NCBI GenBank assembly: GCA_963798805.1
Contig: CAWCVC010000009.1
Coordinates: 186,001-250,000 of the forward strand
Length of the DNA stretch: 64,000 bases
Reading direction: 5' to 3'
Source: CAVZCK01 sp963798805
Lineage (GTDB): Bacteria; Pseudomonadota; Alphaproteobacteria; Rhizobiales; Rhodomicrobiaceae
Shown: positions 36,095 to 44,594 of the stretch, piece after piece
Layout: each line of letters begins with the position of its first letter
Numbering within the stretch: position 1 is the stretch's first letter
The notes under the pieces: generated by a model
The model's database searches: none
What the model was told of the DNA's origin: nothing
What the model saw: the letters and a program-made list of their open reading frames with translations, nothing else
Program-made: the position numbers and the translations under genes

Positions 36095-37537
36095 ATGCCA
36101 AGCCGCATTCTTGTTCCGGTCATCGTCGCCTGCGCGCTGTTCATGGAGAATATGGACGCGACCGTGCTCGCAACATCGCTGCCGGCGATCGCGCGAGATC
36201 TCCACCAGGATCCCATCGCGCTCAAGCTGGCGCTGACCAGCTACCTTTTGTCGCTGGCGGTGTTCATTCCGGTCAGCGGCTGGATGGCCGACCGCTTCGG
36301 CGCCAAGACCATCTTCCGGGTGGCGCTCGGCATCTTCATGCTTGGGTCGATCACTTGCGGCTTTGCGAACGGACTACCCGATTTTGTCATCTCGCGCATT
36401 GTCCAGGGAATCGGCGGAGCCATGATGACGCCGGTCGGGCGGCTCGTTATTCTGCGGTCGGTGCCGAAAAGCGAGCTCGTACCGGCGCTCGCCTGGTTCA
36501 CCATACCGGCGATGATCGGCCCGATCATGGGTCCGCCGCTCGGCGGCTTCATCACCACCTATTTCAGCTGGCGTTGGATCTTCTTCATCAATATCCCGAT
36601 CGGGCTGGTCGGGATTCTGCTGGTCACGCGCTTCATTGCCGATATTCGCGAGCGTGAGACCCCGCCTCTCGACATTCGCGGTTTCGCGCTGCTCGGCATC
36701 GGCCTGTCAGGGCTGGTCTTCGGCCTCGCCGTGTTAGGTCAGACCCTGGTGCCGGTCTGGATCGCGCTGTGTCTGGTTGCCGTTGGCGTGTTGTTCTCCT
36801 GGCTCTATGTGCTTCACGCTAAGCGTACGCTGCGCCCGGTGCTCAATCTCGACCTCGTCAAAGTCCCAACTTTTCGGGCCAGCGTCTTCGGCGGCGTGGC
36901 GTTTCGTATCGGTATCGGTGCGATGGCATTTCTGCTGCCGCTGTTGTTTCAGGTCGGCTTCGGACTGACGGCTTTCGCGTCGGGGCTGCTGACATTCGTC
37001 GCGGCCATCGGCGCCTTCACTATGAAATTTAGCGCCGGGCCGATCTTGCAGCGCCTCGGATTTCGCGGCGTGCTTGTCGCCAACGCTGTTCTGAGCTCGA
37101 TTTTCGTTGCTGTCTGTGCCTTCTTCACGCCGTCCACGCCGCATGCGCTGATCATCGGCGTGCTGCTGGTCGGCGGCTTTTTCCGCTCCCTGCAATTTAC
37201 GGCGATCAACTCGCTCGCCTATGCGGATATTCCCCCGCCGCTGATGAGTCAGGCGACGAGCTTTGCCAGCGCCGGGCATCAGCTTGCCCTGTCGATCGGC
37301 GTTGCGGTGGCGGCACTCATCCTTGAATCGCAGCAATTGCTGCGTGGAGACGGTGCGATCCACATCAGCGACTTCACGGCTGCATTCCTGATTGTAAGCG
37401 CCATCGGGGCTCTGTCGGCGCTGATCTTCGCCACGCTGCCGCCCGAAGCCGGCGCCGAGCTCACCGGCCGTGCGGTCGCAGTCAGCGAAAGGCTGCCGAA
37501 TGCGGACGAGCGCGAGGTTCCTGTCCCCGGAGAATGA
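36095..37537 (+). CDS. MFS transporter, DHA2 family
   Basis: 480 residues, rich in hydrophobic segments consistent with the 14-helix DHA2 drug:H+ antiporters. Motif A is GWMADRFGAKTIFR between helices 2 and 3; the N-terminal motif MDATVLATSLPAIARDL is motif D1; motif C (antiporter) is WFTIPAMIGPIMGPPLGGFI. AAGGA precedes the ATG. It would export a drug or metabolite. It is transcribed divergently from the flavin reductase, with no regulator beside it. Confidence 0.92.
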   Translation: MPSRILVPVIVACALFMENMDATVLATSLPAIARDLHQDPIALKLALTSYLLSLAVFIPVSGWMADRFGAKTIFRVALGIFMLGSITCGFANGLPDFVISRIVQGIGGAMMTPVGRLVILRSVPKSELVPALAWFTIPAMIGPIMGPPLGGFITTYFSWRWIFFINIPIGLVGILLVTRFIADIRERETPPLDIRGFALLGIGLSGLVFGLAVLGQTLVPVWIALCLVAVGVLFSWLYVLHAKRTLRPVLNLDLVKVPTFRASVFGGVAFRIGIGAMAFLLPLLFQVGFGLTAFASGLLTFVAAIGAFTMKFSAGPILQRLGFRGVLVANAVLSSIFVAVCAFFTPSTPHALIIGVLLVGGFFRSLQFTAINSLAYADIPPPLMSQATSFASAGHQLALSIGVAVAALILESQQLLRGDGAIHISDFTAAFLIVSAIGALSALIFATLPPEAGAELTGRAVAVSERLPNADEREVPVPGE

Positions 37538-38022
37538 GGACCACCAGTGCTTGGCGGCAAGTGCCGGGCGATATCAGAGCTAAGCAAGACAGCGCGGCTG
37601 GGGATTTAAGATTAGGTCATTTTACTTAGAGAACGCGCGTTTAAGGACTTTTTCACGAATAAATTACTCTGTCGCCGCGATGTCGCCCGCAGAATTCAGG
37701 GAATTCCAGATCAAAAGCATGGAATATAATTTTCGGCAGCTCCAGCTTGCCGTGTGCCGTTCCCCACACCCACGACCTGAACCACAAAAAAAATCCGCAA
37801 TTTCAATGAGTTAATTCCGATTTCCAAATACGCTTGAACCTCGATTTATGACAATCTTGTGAAGCTTAGACAAAAGTTTATGCTTTGGGGCTGGAATTTT
37901 TCTGAGAAACACATAAGGTGTTTTCCAGGGCATTCGAGCATTGCCGCAATCGCAACACATTCGTACCATATTTGGAATGACTGTTTCGAGTTTCACAATG
38001 TCTCTCGGGGGCGGGACTTATA
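37538..38022. other. AT-rich intergenic region without visible genes
   Basis: 485 bases, notably AT-rich compared with its neighbours (especially 37610-37700 and 37790-37900). It should contain the promoter of the downstream ABC ATPase-like gene. A poly-A tract (AAAAAAAA, about 37787-37794) is present. No gene or RNA structure is recognised. The composition suggests acquired or relaxed sequence. Confidence 0.4.
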
Positions 38023-38805
38023 ATGTTCGCATTGAGCAGACGGAAGACTTTTGAACCTGGCGAGCTTCTCCCATTGCTCAATGTCGAAGCCGTTTCAAAG
38101 ACCATCACCGCGCGGGCGACTGGCAGGACCGTGATCTATGAATCATCGCTCCGCGTTAGCGGTGGCGAGATCCTGGGGGTTGTCGGCGGCAAATTCTCGG
38201 GGCGGTCGACCCTGATCGATCTCATTGCGGGCCGAATTGTTCCGACATCCGGTCAAATCGTTTTCAATGGTCAGGACATAACGGACCTGCCCCTGGAGGC
38301 ACGGCAACAGCGCGGTATTATCCGCGTCCCTTCGACGGATACGCTCACGCCGGATATGACGGTGCTCGAAAATGTGGCACTTGGCGGCGCCATCCGTCCA
38401 CGTCCGCTCTTTTCGCGGCAGGGTGGAACGTCGCTGCATGAAGAAGCCAAAGATGTTCTCGAACTCGTCGGGCTCAAGGAGGTGGCGCATCGCAAGACAG
38501 CCTCTCTCCAGCCGGAGCGCCAGCGCCTCTTGGCCATTGCCGTTGCGCTCGCCGGCCGCCCCTCGCTGCTTCTTCTGGACGAGATCCATGTTGGCGACCA
38601 TCTGTGCCTGAAGGATTTCCTGGCCCTGCTGATGCGAACGCACAAAAGGGGCATCGCCGCCCTGATCGCCGGCGTTTCCGGCTCTCCAGTCATGCACGCA
38701 TGCGACCGCGTCGTGAGAATGCGGAAGGGCAGGGTAATGACGGAAGACCGGTCGCCGCGTCTGATTCTGCCCCGGCCGGCAGCCGTCAGAAGCTATCTCA
38801 ACTGA
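38023..38805 (+). CDS. Degenerate ABC transporter ATP-binding protein (LivG-like pseudo-ATPase)
   Basis: 260 residues with the overall pattern of a branched-chain amino acid transporter ATPase (GGEILGVVGGKFSGRSTLID, TLTPDMTVLENVALGG, RPSLLLLDEIHVG, CDRVVRMRKGRVM). Key residues differ. The Walker A Lys is Arg61 (GGKFSGRST), the Q-loop Gln is missing (GIIRVPSTD), the LSGGQ signature is LQPERQ, and the H-loop His is absent (AALIAGVSG). Only Walker B (LLLLDE) is intact. It has no permease or binding-protein neighbours. It is probably unable to hydrolyse ATP in the standard way; a structural or regulatory role, or decay under weak selection, is possible. The frame is uninterrupted. Confidence 0.85.
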   Translation: MFALSRRKTFEPGELLPLLNVEAVSKTITARATGRTVIYESSLRVSGGEILGVVGGKFSGRSTLIDLIAGRIVPTSGQIVFNGQDITDLPLEARQQRGIIRVPSTDTLTPDMTVLENVALGGAIRPRPLFSRQGGTSLHEEAKDVLELVGLKEVAHRKTASLQPERQRLLAIAVALAGRPSLLLLDEIHVGDHLCLKDFLALLMRTHKRGIAALIAGVSGSPVMHACDRVVRMRKGRVMTEDRSPRLILPRPAAVRSYLN

Positions 38806-38832
38806 TGGGGCGAAAGCGCGCTGCTGATCCGG

Positions 38833-40470
38833 CTAGCGGGCGACAGCAGCTTCGTGCCTGGCCTCCAGATCGAAGGCTGCCGCGATGAGCGCACGAGTGT
38901 AGTCGGTCTTCGGAGTCCTGAAGATCTGCGTGGCCGTACCCTCTTCGACCACCTTTCCGTTGCGCATGACGATCATATCGTTGGCAAGCGCTCTGACGAC
39001 CTTCAGATCGTGACTGATGAAAAGATAGGCGAGGCTGTGCCGTTTCTGCAGCTCGAGCAGAAGCTCGACGATCTGCGCCTGAACCGAGACGTCGAGCGCG
39101 CTTGTCGGCTCGTCGAGCATCACGAATTTCGGCTCCAGCACCATGGCTCGGGCAATGGCGATGCGCTGGCGCTGGCCGCCCGAGAATTCGTGCGGGTAGC
39201 GGTCCTGCGTGGCAGGGTCGAGCCCGACCTCGCGCATCGCTTTCGACACGCGCGCACGGCGCTCGATCGCGCTCATGTCAGGGTTCTGAATGATCAGCCC
39301 CTCTTCGATGATCTGGCTCGCCGAGAGACGCGGCGAAAGCGAGCCATAGGGGTCCTGGAAGACGATCTGCATGTGGCGGCGGAACGGCCGCATCTCCTTC
39401 GACCTCAGCCCGTCGATCCGCTTGCCAATATAGGCGATCGGGCCGCGGCTCGATACAAGCCGCAGAAGCGCCAGGCCGAGCGTCGTCTTTCCCGAGCCGG
39501 ACTCGCCGACGACGCCGAGCGTCTGGCCTTCGCGTAGCTTCAACGACAAGCCGTCGACGGCCTTGACGTGATCGACAGTTCGCCGCAGCAGTCCGCGCTT
39601 GATCGGATACCAGACCTTCAGATCGTCCGCCTCCATCACCACGGGCGCCGACGGGTCGGCGGGCGGCGGATTGCCCTTGGGCTCTGAGGCAATCAGATGC
39701 TTGGTATAGCTGTGCTTGGGCGAGGCGAAGATCTCCTCGACGGTTCCCCGCTCGACGATCTCGCCATGACGCATGACACAGACCCGATCCGCCATCTTGC
39801 GCACGATGCCGAGGTCGTGGGTGATCAGCAGCATCGCCATACGGAACTCTGCCCGAAGCTGCTTCAGCAGCCCCAGGATTTGCGCTTGTATGGTGACGTC
39901 GAGCGCCGTCGTCGGCTCGTCGGCAATCAGCAGGTCGGGATTGTTGGCAAGCGCCATTGCGATCATGATGCGCTGACGCTGCCCGCCCGACAGCTGATGC
40001 GGATAGGACTTCATCCGCAGGAGCGGATCACGGATGCCCGCCTTGGTCAGGAGATCGATGGTCCGTTCGCGCGCCGCGCCATTGCTGAGACCCTGATGCA
40101 GCTTGAGCACCTCGCCGACCTGCTTCTCGACCAGATGCAGCGGGTTGAGCGAGGTCATCGGCTCCTGAAAAATCATACCGATGTCATTGCCGCGGATCTG
40201 CTGGAGCTCGGCTTCGCTCATCTTGAGAACGTCGCGGCCTTTGAAGAAAATTTCGCCGTTCGGATGGCTCGCAGCCGGATAGGGAAGCAGCTGCGTGATC
40301 GACAGAGCGGTGACGCTCTTGCCGGAGCCGGACTCGCCGACCAGCGCGACGGTTTCGCCTTTTTTGATATCGAACGAGACGTTCTTCACGGCGTGGGTCG
40401 TGACGCCCGCGCTGCGGAAGTCGACCGAGAGATTGCGGATATCGACCAGTGTTTCGCTTGCCGGGCTCAT
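38833..40470 (-). CDS. yejF: Peptide ABC transporter ATP-binding protein with two ATPase domains (YejF)
   Basis: 545 residues, two fused ATPase domains as in E. coli YejF. The first has Walker A GESGSGKS, signature LSGGQRQR and Walker B LLIADEPTTALD. The second has GESGSGKT, FSGGQRQR and FVMLDEPTSALD. All catalytic motifs are present in both halves. It energises import of oligopeptides such as microcin C-type compounds in enterobacteria. It is the last gene of the yejA-A-B-E-F operon, starting two bases after the yejE stop. Confidence 0.95.
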   Translation of the reverse strand: MSPASETLVDIRNLSVDFRSAGVTTHAVKNVSFDIKKGETVALVGESGSGKSVTALSITQLLPYPAASHPNGEIFFKGRDVLKMSEAELQQIRGNDIGMIFQEPMTSLNPLHLVEKQVGEVLKLHQGLSNGAARERTIDLLTKAGIRDPLLRMKSYPHQLSGGQRQRIMIAMALANNPDLLIADEPTTALDVTIQAQILGLLKQLRAEFRMAMLLITHDLGIVRKMADRVCVMRHGEIVERGTVEEIFASPKHSYTKHLIASEPKGNPPPADPSAPVVMEADDLKVWYPIKRGLLRRTVDHVKAVDGLSLKLREGQTLGVVGESGSGKTTLGLALLRLVSSRGPIAYIGKRIDGLRSKEMRPFRRHMQIVFQDPYGSLSPRLSASQIIEEGLIIQNPDMSAIERRARVSKAMREVGLDPATQDRYPHEFSGGQRQRIAIARAMVLEPKFVMLDEPTSALDVSVQAQIVELLLELQKRHSLAYLFISHDLKVVRALANDMIVMRNGKVVEEGTATQIFRTPKTDYTRALIAAAFDLEARHEAAVAR

Positions 40471-40472
40471 TG

Positions 40473-41582
40473 CTACGGCCCCCGCCGATAGGTTTTGCGC
40501 GGGTCGAAGGCGTCGCGGATTGCCTCGCCGACGAAGATCAAGAGACTCAGCATGATGGCGATGACGAAGAACGCCGTCAGGCCGAGCCAGGGCGCCTGCA
40601 GATTGTCCTTCCCCTGGGCAAGCAGCTCCCCGAGTGACGGCGAGCCAGGCGGCAGGCCGAAACCGAGAAAGTCGAGCGAGGTCAGTGTGGTGATCGAGCT
40701 GTTCAGGATAAACGGCACGAAGGTGAGCGTGGCGACCATCGCGTTCGGCAGAAGGTGCTTGAACATGATCTTGGTGTTCGAGAGGCCGAGAGCGCGTGCG
40801 GCAAGGATATATTCGAAATTGCGCCCGCGCAGGAACTCGGCGCGGACAACGCCGACGAGTGATACCCAGCTAAAGAGCAGCATGATGCCGAGCAGGAGCC
40901 AGAAACTCGGCTCGATCACGGCGGCGATGATGATCAGCAGATAGAGTGAGGGGATCGAGGTCCAGATCTCGATGAAGCGCTGGAACAGGAGGTCGACCCA
41001 GCCCCCGAAATAGCCTTGCACCGCTCCGGCGGCGACGCCGATGACCGAAGAGAGGATGGTCAAGATGAGGCCGAACAGGACCGAGATGCGGAATCCGTAG
41101 ATGACGCGGGCGAGAACGTCGCGGCCCTGATCGTCCGTCCCGAGCAGGTTTTCCCAGGTCGGATGCGACGGCGCCGGCTCGGGCAGATTGAGATTGATCG
41201 TGCGATAGCTGTAACGGATCGGCGGCCAAATTGTCCAGCCGCCCTTTTCCTTGATCAGGTTCTGCACATAAGGGTCCCGATAGTCCGCTTCGGTCTTGAA
41301 TTCGCCACCGAAGGCCGTTTCGGGGTATGTCTCGAAAATCGGCGTATAATAGCCGCCGTCATATTGGATCAGCAGAGGCCGGTCATTGGCGATGAATTCG
41401 GCGAACAGCGTGACGATAAAAATGGCAAGGAAAATCCAGAGGCTGTAATAGCCGCGCTTATTGGCTTTGAAGTTTTCCCAGCGCCTCCGGTTGATCGGCG
41501 ACAGGGTGAAGCGCCCCGGCGGGACGAGTGCCTCGACCCGGGCCGCGGTCTCAAGCTCTTCTCTCGTAAGGCGGGCTTCCAT
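40473..41582 (-). CDS. yejE: Peptide ABC transporter permease YejE
   Basis: 369 residues. The N-terminal part contains RFTLSPINRRRWENFKANKR then a first membrane helix, and a long periplasmic segment (about residues 65-140), as expected for YejE. The permease domain follows with LLGTDDQGRDVLARVIYGFR and the ATPase-docking loop ILAARALGLSNTKIM. It ends IRDAFDPRKTYRRGP. It pairs with YejB to form the channel. The gaps to its neighbours are two and five bases. Confidence 0.94.
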   Translation of the reverse strand: MEARLTREELETAARVEALVPPGRFTLSPINRRRWENFKANKRGYYSLWIFLAIFIVTLFAEFIANDRPLLIQYDGGYYTPIFETYPETAFGGEFKTEADYRDPYVQNLIKEKGGWTIWPPIRYSYRTINLNLPEPAPSHPTWENLLGTDDQGRDVLARVIYGFRISVLFGLILTILSSVIGVAAGAVQGYFGGWVDLLFQRFIEIWTSIPSLYLLIIIAAVIEPSFWLLLGIMLLFSWVSLVGVVRAEFLRGRNFEYILAARALGLSNTKIMFKHLLPNAMVATLTFVPFILNSSITTLTSLDFLGFGLPPGSPSLGELLAQGKDNLQAPWLGLTAFFVIAIMLSLLIFVGEAIRDAFDPRKTYRRGP

Positions 41583-41587
41583 CGTGA

Positions 41588-42706
41588 CTAGACCTCCCGC
41601 GACTCAAAATCGATCCGCGGATCGATCCAGGTATAGGTGAGATCCGATATGAGATTCACGAACAGTCCGAGCAGCGAGAAAATATAGAGCGTGCCGAAGA
41701 CGACCGGATAATCGCGATTGACGACTGACTCGAAGGAAAGCAGCCCGAGCCCGTCCAGCGAGAAGATGGTCTCGATCAGCAGCGACGAGCCGAAGAATGC
41801 GCCGAGAAAGGCGCCCGGGAATCCGGCGATGACGAGCAGCATGGCGTTGCGGAAGACGTGACCGTACAGCACCTGATGCTCGGTGAGTCCCTTGGCGCGC
41901 GCCGTCATGACGTACTGCTTCTTGATCTCGTCGAGGAAGGAGTTCTTGGTCAGAAACGTCAGCGTCGCGAATGAGGACAGCGACATGGCGATAATCGGCA
42001 GCGCCAAATGCCAGAAATAGTCGACGATCTTACCTGCCAATGAGAGCTGATCCCAGTTGTCGGATGTCAGCCCTCGTAACGGGAACCAGTCGAGGAAAGT
42101 GCCGCCGGCAAACAGGACGATCAGCAGCACGGCGAAGAGAAAGCCGGGAATCGCATAGCCAACGACGATGACGGCGCTCGTCCAGACGTCGAAGGGCATG
42201 CCGTCCTTGACCGCCTTTCGGATGCCGAGCGGGATCGAAACGCCGTAGCTGATCAGAGTCATCCACAGGCCGAGCGAAATCGACACCGGCATTTTTTCCA
42301 GGATCAGGTGAACGACGCTGACGTCGCGGAAATAGCTTTGCCCGAAATTGAAGGTGAGGTAGTTCTCGATCATCAGCACGAAGCGCTGAAGCGGCGGCTT
42401 ATCGAAGCCGTATTGCTTTTCTAAGCTCTTGATGAAGGCCGGGTCGAGTCCTTGTGCGCCGCGATATTTCGAGGTGACGGCCGAGTCCGAACCGGAGCCG
42501 GGCTGACTCTGCCGGGCGTTGCCGAAATCGCCGCCTTGCGCGCCGCTGATACGAACCGTGGCGCCCGGATCGGTGCCGCTCAGCTTGGCAATCATCCGCT
42601 CGACAGGCCCGCCCGGGGCGAACTGTATGATAACGAAGCTGACCACCATGATGCCGAACAGGGTCGGGATCATCAGGAGGAGGCGGCGGAGAATATAGGC
42701 AGCCAT
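41588..42706 (-). CDS. yejB: Peptide ABC transporter permease YejB
   Basis: 372 residues. It starts MAAYILRRLLLMIPTLFGIM, the standard first helix. Residues 30-80 form the YejB-specific periplasmic insertion (GGPVERMIAKLSGTDPGATV and the following Gly/Ser-rich part). The permease domain has the docking loop MTARAKGLTEHQVLYGHVFR. It ends TWIDPRIDFESREV. It is co-transcribed between yejA and yejE. Confidence 0.94.
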   Translation of the reverse strand: MAAYILRRLLLMIPTLFGIMVVSFVIIQFAPGGPVERMIAKLSGTDPGATVRISGAQGGDFGNARQSQPGSGSDSAVTSKYRGAQGLDPAFIKSLEKQYGFDKPPLQRFVLMIENYLTFNFGQSYFRDVSVVHLILEKMPVSISLGLWMTLISYGVSIPLGIRKAVKDGMPFDVWTSAVIVVGYAIPGFLFAVLLIVLFAGGTFLDWFPLRGLTSDNWDQLSLAGKIVDYFWHLALPIIAMSLSSFATLTFLTKNSFLDEIKKQYVMTARAKGLTEHQVLYGHVFRNAMLLVIAGFPGAFLGAFFGSSLLIETIFSLDGLGLLSFESVVNRDYPVVFGTLYIFSLLGLFVNLISDLTYTWIDPRIDFESREV

Positions 42707-42727
42707 CGTCGTAAGGCTTCTTTCGTC

Positions 42728-44563
42728 CTATTGGCCGAGCTTGGCGGTTTTGGCAGTGTCGTACCACCACGTGTCTTCGATGCCGCGATCGTATTTCGGC
42801 TTGATTTGCGGCCGGGAAAACCGGTCCCAGAAGGCGAGAGTGTGGACCGGCTTGTACCATTGCGGCACCCAATAATAACCGGCCCTTAGCACGCGATCGA
42901 GAGCGTGGGCGGCGGTGCGCAATTCGTCGCGACTCTTCGCCTGGAGCATGCGATCGATGAGGGCGTCTACGACCGGATCGGAAATGCCGGGCAGATTATA
43001 GCTGCCGCTCGTCTTCGCTGCCGCCGAGCCCCAGAAGTTCTTCATCTCCGGTCCGGGCGTCGGTCCAAGCGAAAAGCGCGACATGTCTAGATCGAAATCG
43101 AAATTCTTGACTCGCACCTGATATTGCGCCGGGTCGATATTGCGGATCGAGGCCTGGATGCCGAGGGCCCTCAGCTTCTCGACATAAAAGCCGAAGATCT
43201 TCTCCAGTTGCGGATCTTCCATCAGCAACTCGATGGTGAGCGGCTCGCCCTTGGCGTTGACGCGGACACCGCTATTGTTGACGGTCCAACCGGCCTCGGT
43301 GAGCAGCTTGGACGCTTCGGAGAGCTGTCGCCTGTCTCGGCCGCTGCCATCGCTGACCGGCGATGTGTAGGGCTCGCCGAAGACTTCGGGCGGCAGCTTG
43401 TCCCGGAACGGCTCCAGGAGCTTCAGTTCCGCCTCGCTCGGTGGGCCCTTCGCCTCCAGATCGGAATTGGCGAAATAGCTGTGGGTGCGGGTATAGAGGC
43501 CGTAGAACAGATTTTTGTTGGTCCACTCGAAGTCGAAAGCGTAATCGAGCGCCTTGCGCACGCGCGGCTCGGAAAACTTCGCACGCCGGGTATTGATGAA
43601 CCAGCCCTGCGCACCAGACGGGCTATCGTCGGGCAAGGTAAGCAGCTTGATGCGCCCTTCGCGAACCTGGGGGATATTGTATTCGGTCGCCCAGCTCTTG
43701 GAGGTGAACTCCTCCCTCAGATCGTACGCGCCCGCCTTGAAGGCCTCGAGGCCAGCCGTGCGGTCGCGGTAATATTCGTAGCGGATTTCGTCGAAGTTGA
43801 ACCGACCGCGATTGACCGGCAGGTTCGCCGCCCAATAATCCGGGCGGTACTTATAGGTGACGAAGGTTCCGGCTTTGTAACCACCGATCTTATAAGGGCC
43901 GGAGCCCATGGGCGGCTCAAGCGAGGATTTGTAGAAATCACGCTTGTCGTAATACGCTTTTGAAACGATCGGCATGCCAGCCACGATCAGCGGCAGGTCC
44001 CGCAGATTATCGCCGCTGAATGAGAAACGCACCGTGTGGTCATCGAGCGCCTCTGCTTTCGCGACGTCCCGGAGCGGCAGGGCATAGCGCGGATGCGCCT
44101 TACCGGGATCGCGCAGTTTCTCGAAGCTGAACACGATGTCCGCCGTCGTTACCGGCGTGCCGTCCCGGAACTTCGCCTCGGGGCGCAGATAGAAGGTAAC
44201 CGACCGCCTGTCGTCCGCAAGTTCAGCCGATTGCGCCAGCAGGCCGTACATCGCGTCGGGCTCATCGAAAGCGCGCACCATGAGAGTGTCGAACAGGAAA
44301 GCTTCGAGGCCCTGGGCCGGGTCGTCGCGCAGGATGAAAGGATTGAAGCTGTTGAAGGTGAGGACGGCGGCGGTGCCGATCGTCGAGAGGCGGCCACCCT
44401 TGGGCGCGTCCGGGTTCACATAGTCGAAATGCTTGAAATCGGCCGGGTATTTCAGCTCGCCGAAAGCGGACAGTCCGTGCGTTCTTTGTGTGGCATCGGC
44501 CGGTAGAGCGATGAGGCAAAGCAGTGCGAGCGTCGCTGTGATCGTTGGAAGCTTCTTCTTCAC
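42728..44563 (-). CDS. yejA: Extracellular solute-binding protein, YejA-like (second copy)
   Basis: About 611 residues from a GTG at 44563; a TTG at 44608 would overlap the upstream gene. The signal peptide is KKKLPTITATLALLCLIALP, cleaved near ADA. The mature N-terminus has THGLSAFGELKYPADFKHFD and YVNPDAPKGG, the conserved YejA beginning. The family 5 binding-protein fold follows, with SYFANSDLEAKGPPSEAELK and a C-terminal WVPQWYKPVHTLAFWDRFSR block. It is a divergent paralogue of the preceding gene, 31 bases downstream of it. The two may bind different peptides for one channel. Confidence 0.93.
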   Translation of the reverse strand: MKKKLPTITATLALLCLIALPADATQRTHGLSAFGELKYPADFKHFDYVNPDAPKGGRLSTIGTAAVLTFNSFNPFILRDDPAQGLEAFLFDTLMVRAFDEPDAMYGLLAQSAELADDRRSVTFYLRPEAKFRDGTPVTTADIVFSFEKLRDPGKAHPRYALPLRDVAKAEALDDHTVRFSFSGDNLRDLPLIVAGMPIVSKAYYDKRDFYKSSLEPPMGSGPYKIGGYKAGTFVTYKYRPDYWAANLPVNRGRFNFDEIRYEYYRDRTAGLEAFKAGAYDLREEFTSKSWATEYNIPQVREGRIKLLTLPDDSPSGAQGWFINTRRAKFSEPRVRKALDYAFDFEWTNKNLFYGLYTRTHSYFANSDLEAKGPPSEAELKLLEPFRDKLPPEVFGEPYTSPVSDGSGRDRRQLSEASKLLTEAGWTVNNSGVRVNAKGEPLTIELLMEDPQLEKIFGFYVEKLRALGIQASIRNIDPAQYQVRVKNFDFDLDMSRFSLGPTPGPEMKNFWGSAAAKTSGSYNLPGISDPVVDALIDRMLQAKSRDELRTAAHALDRVLRAGYYWVPQWYKPVHTLAFWDRFSRPQIKPKYDRGIEDTWWYDTAKTAKLGQ

Positions 44564-44594
44564 AATGCACTGTACCTCGCTGACGTCGGAGACC

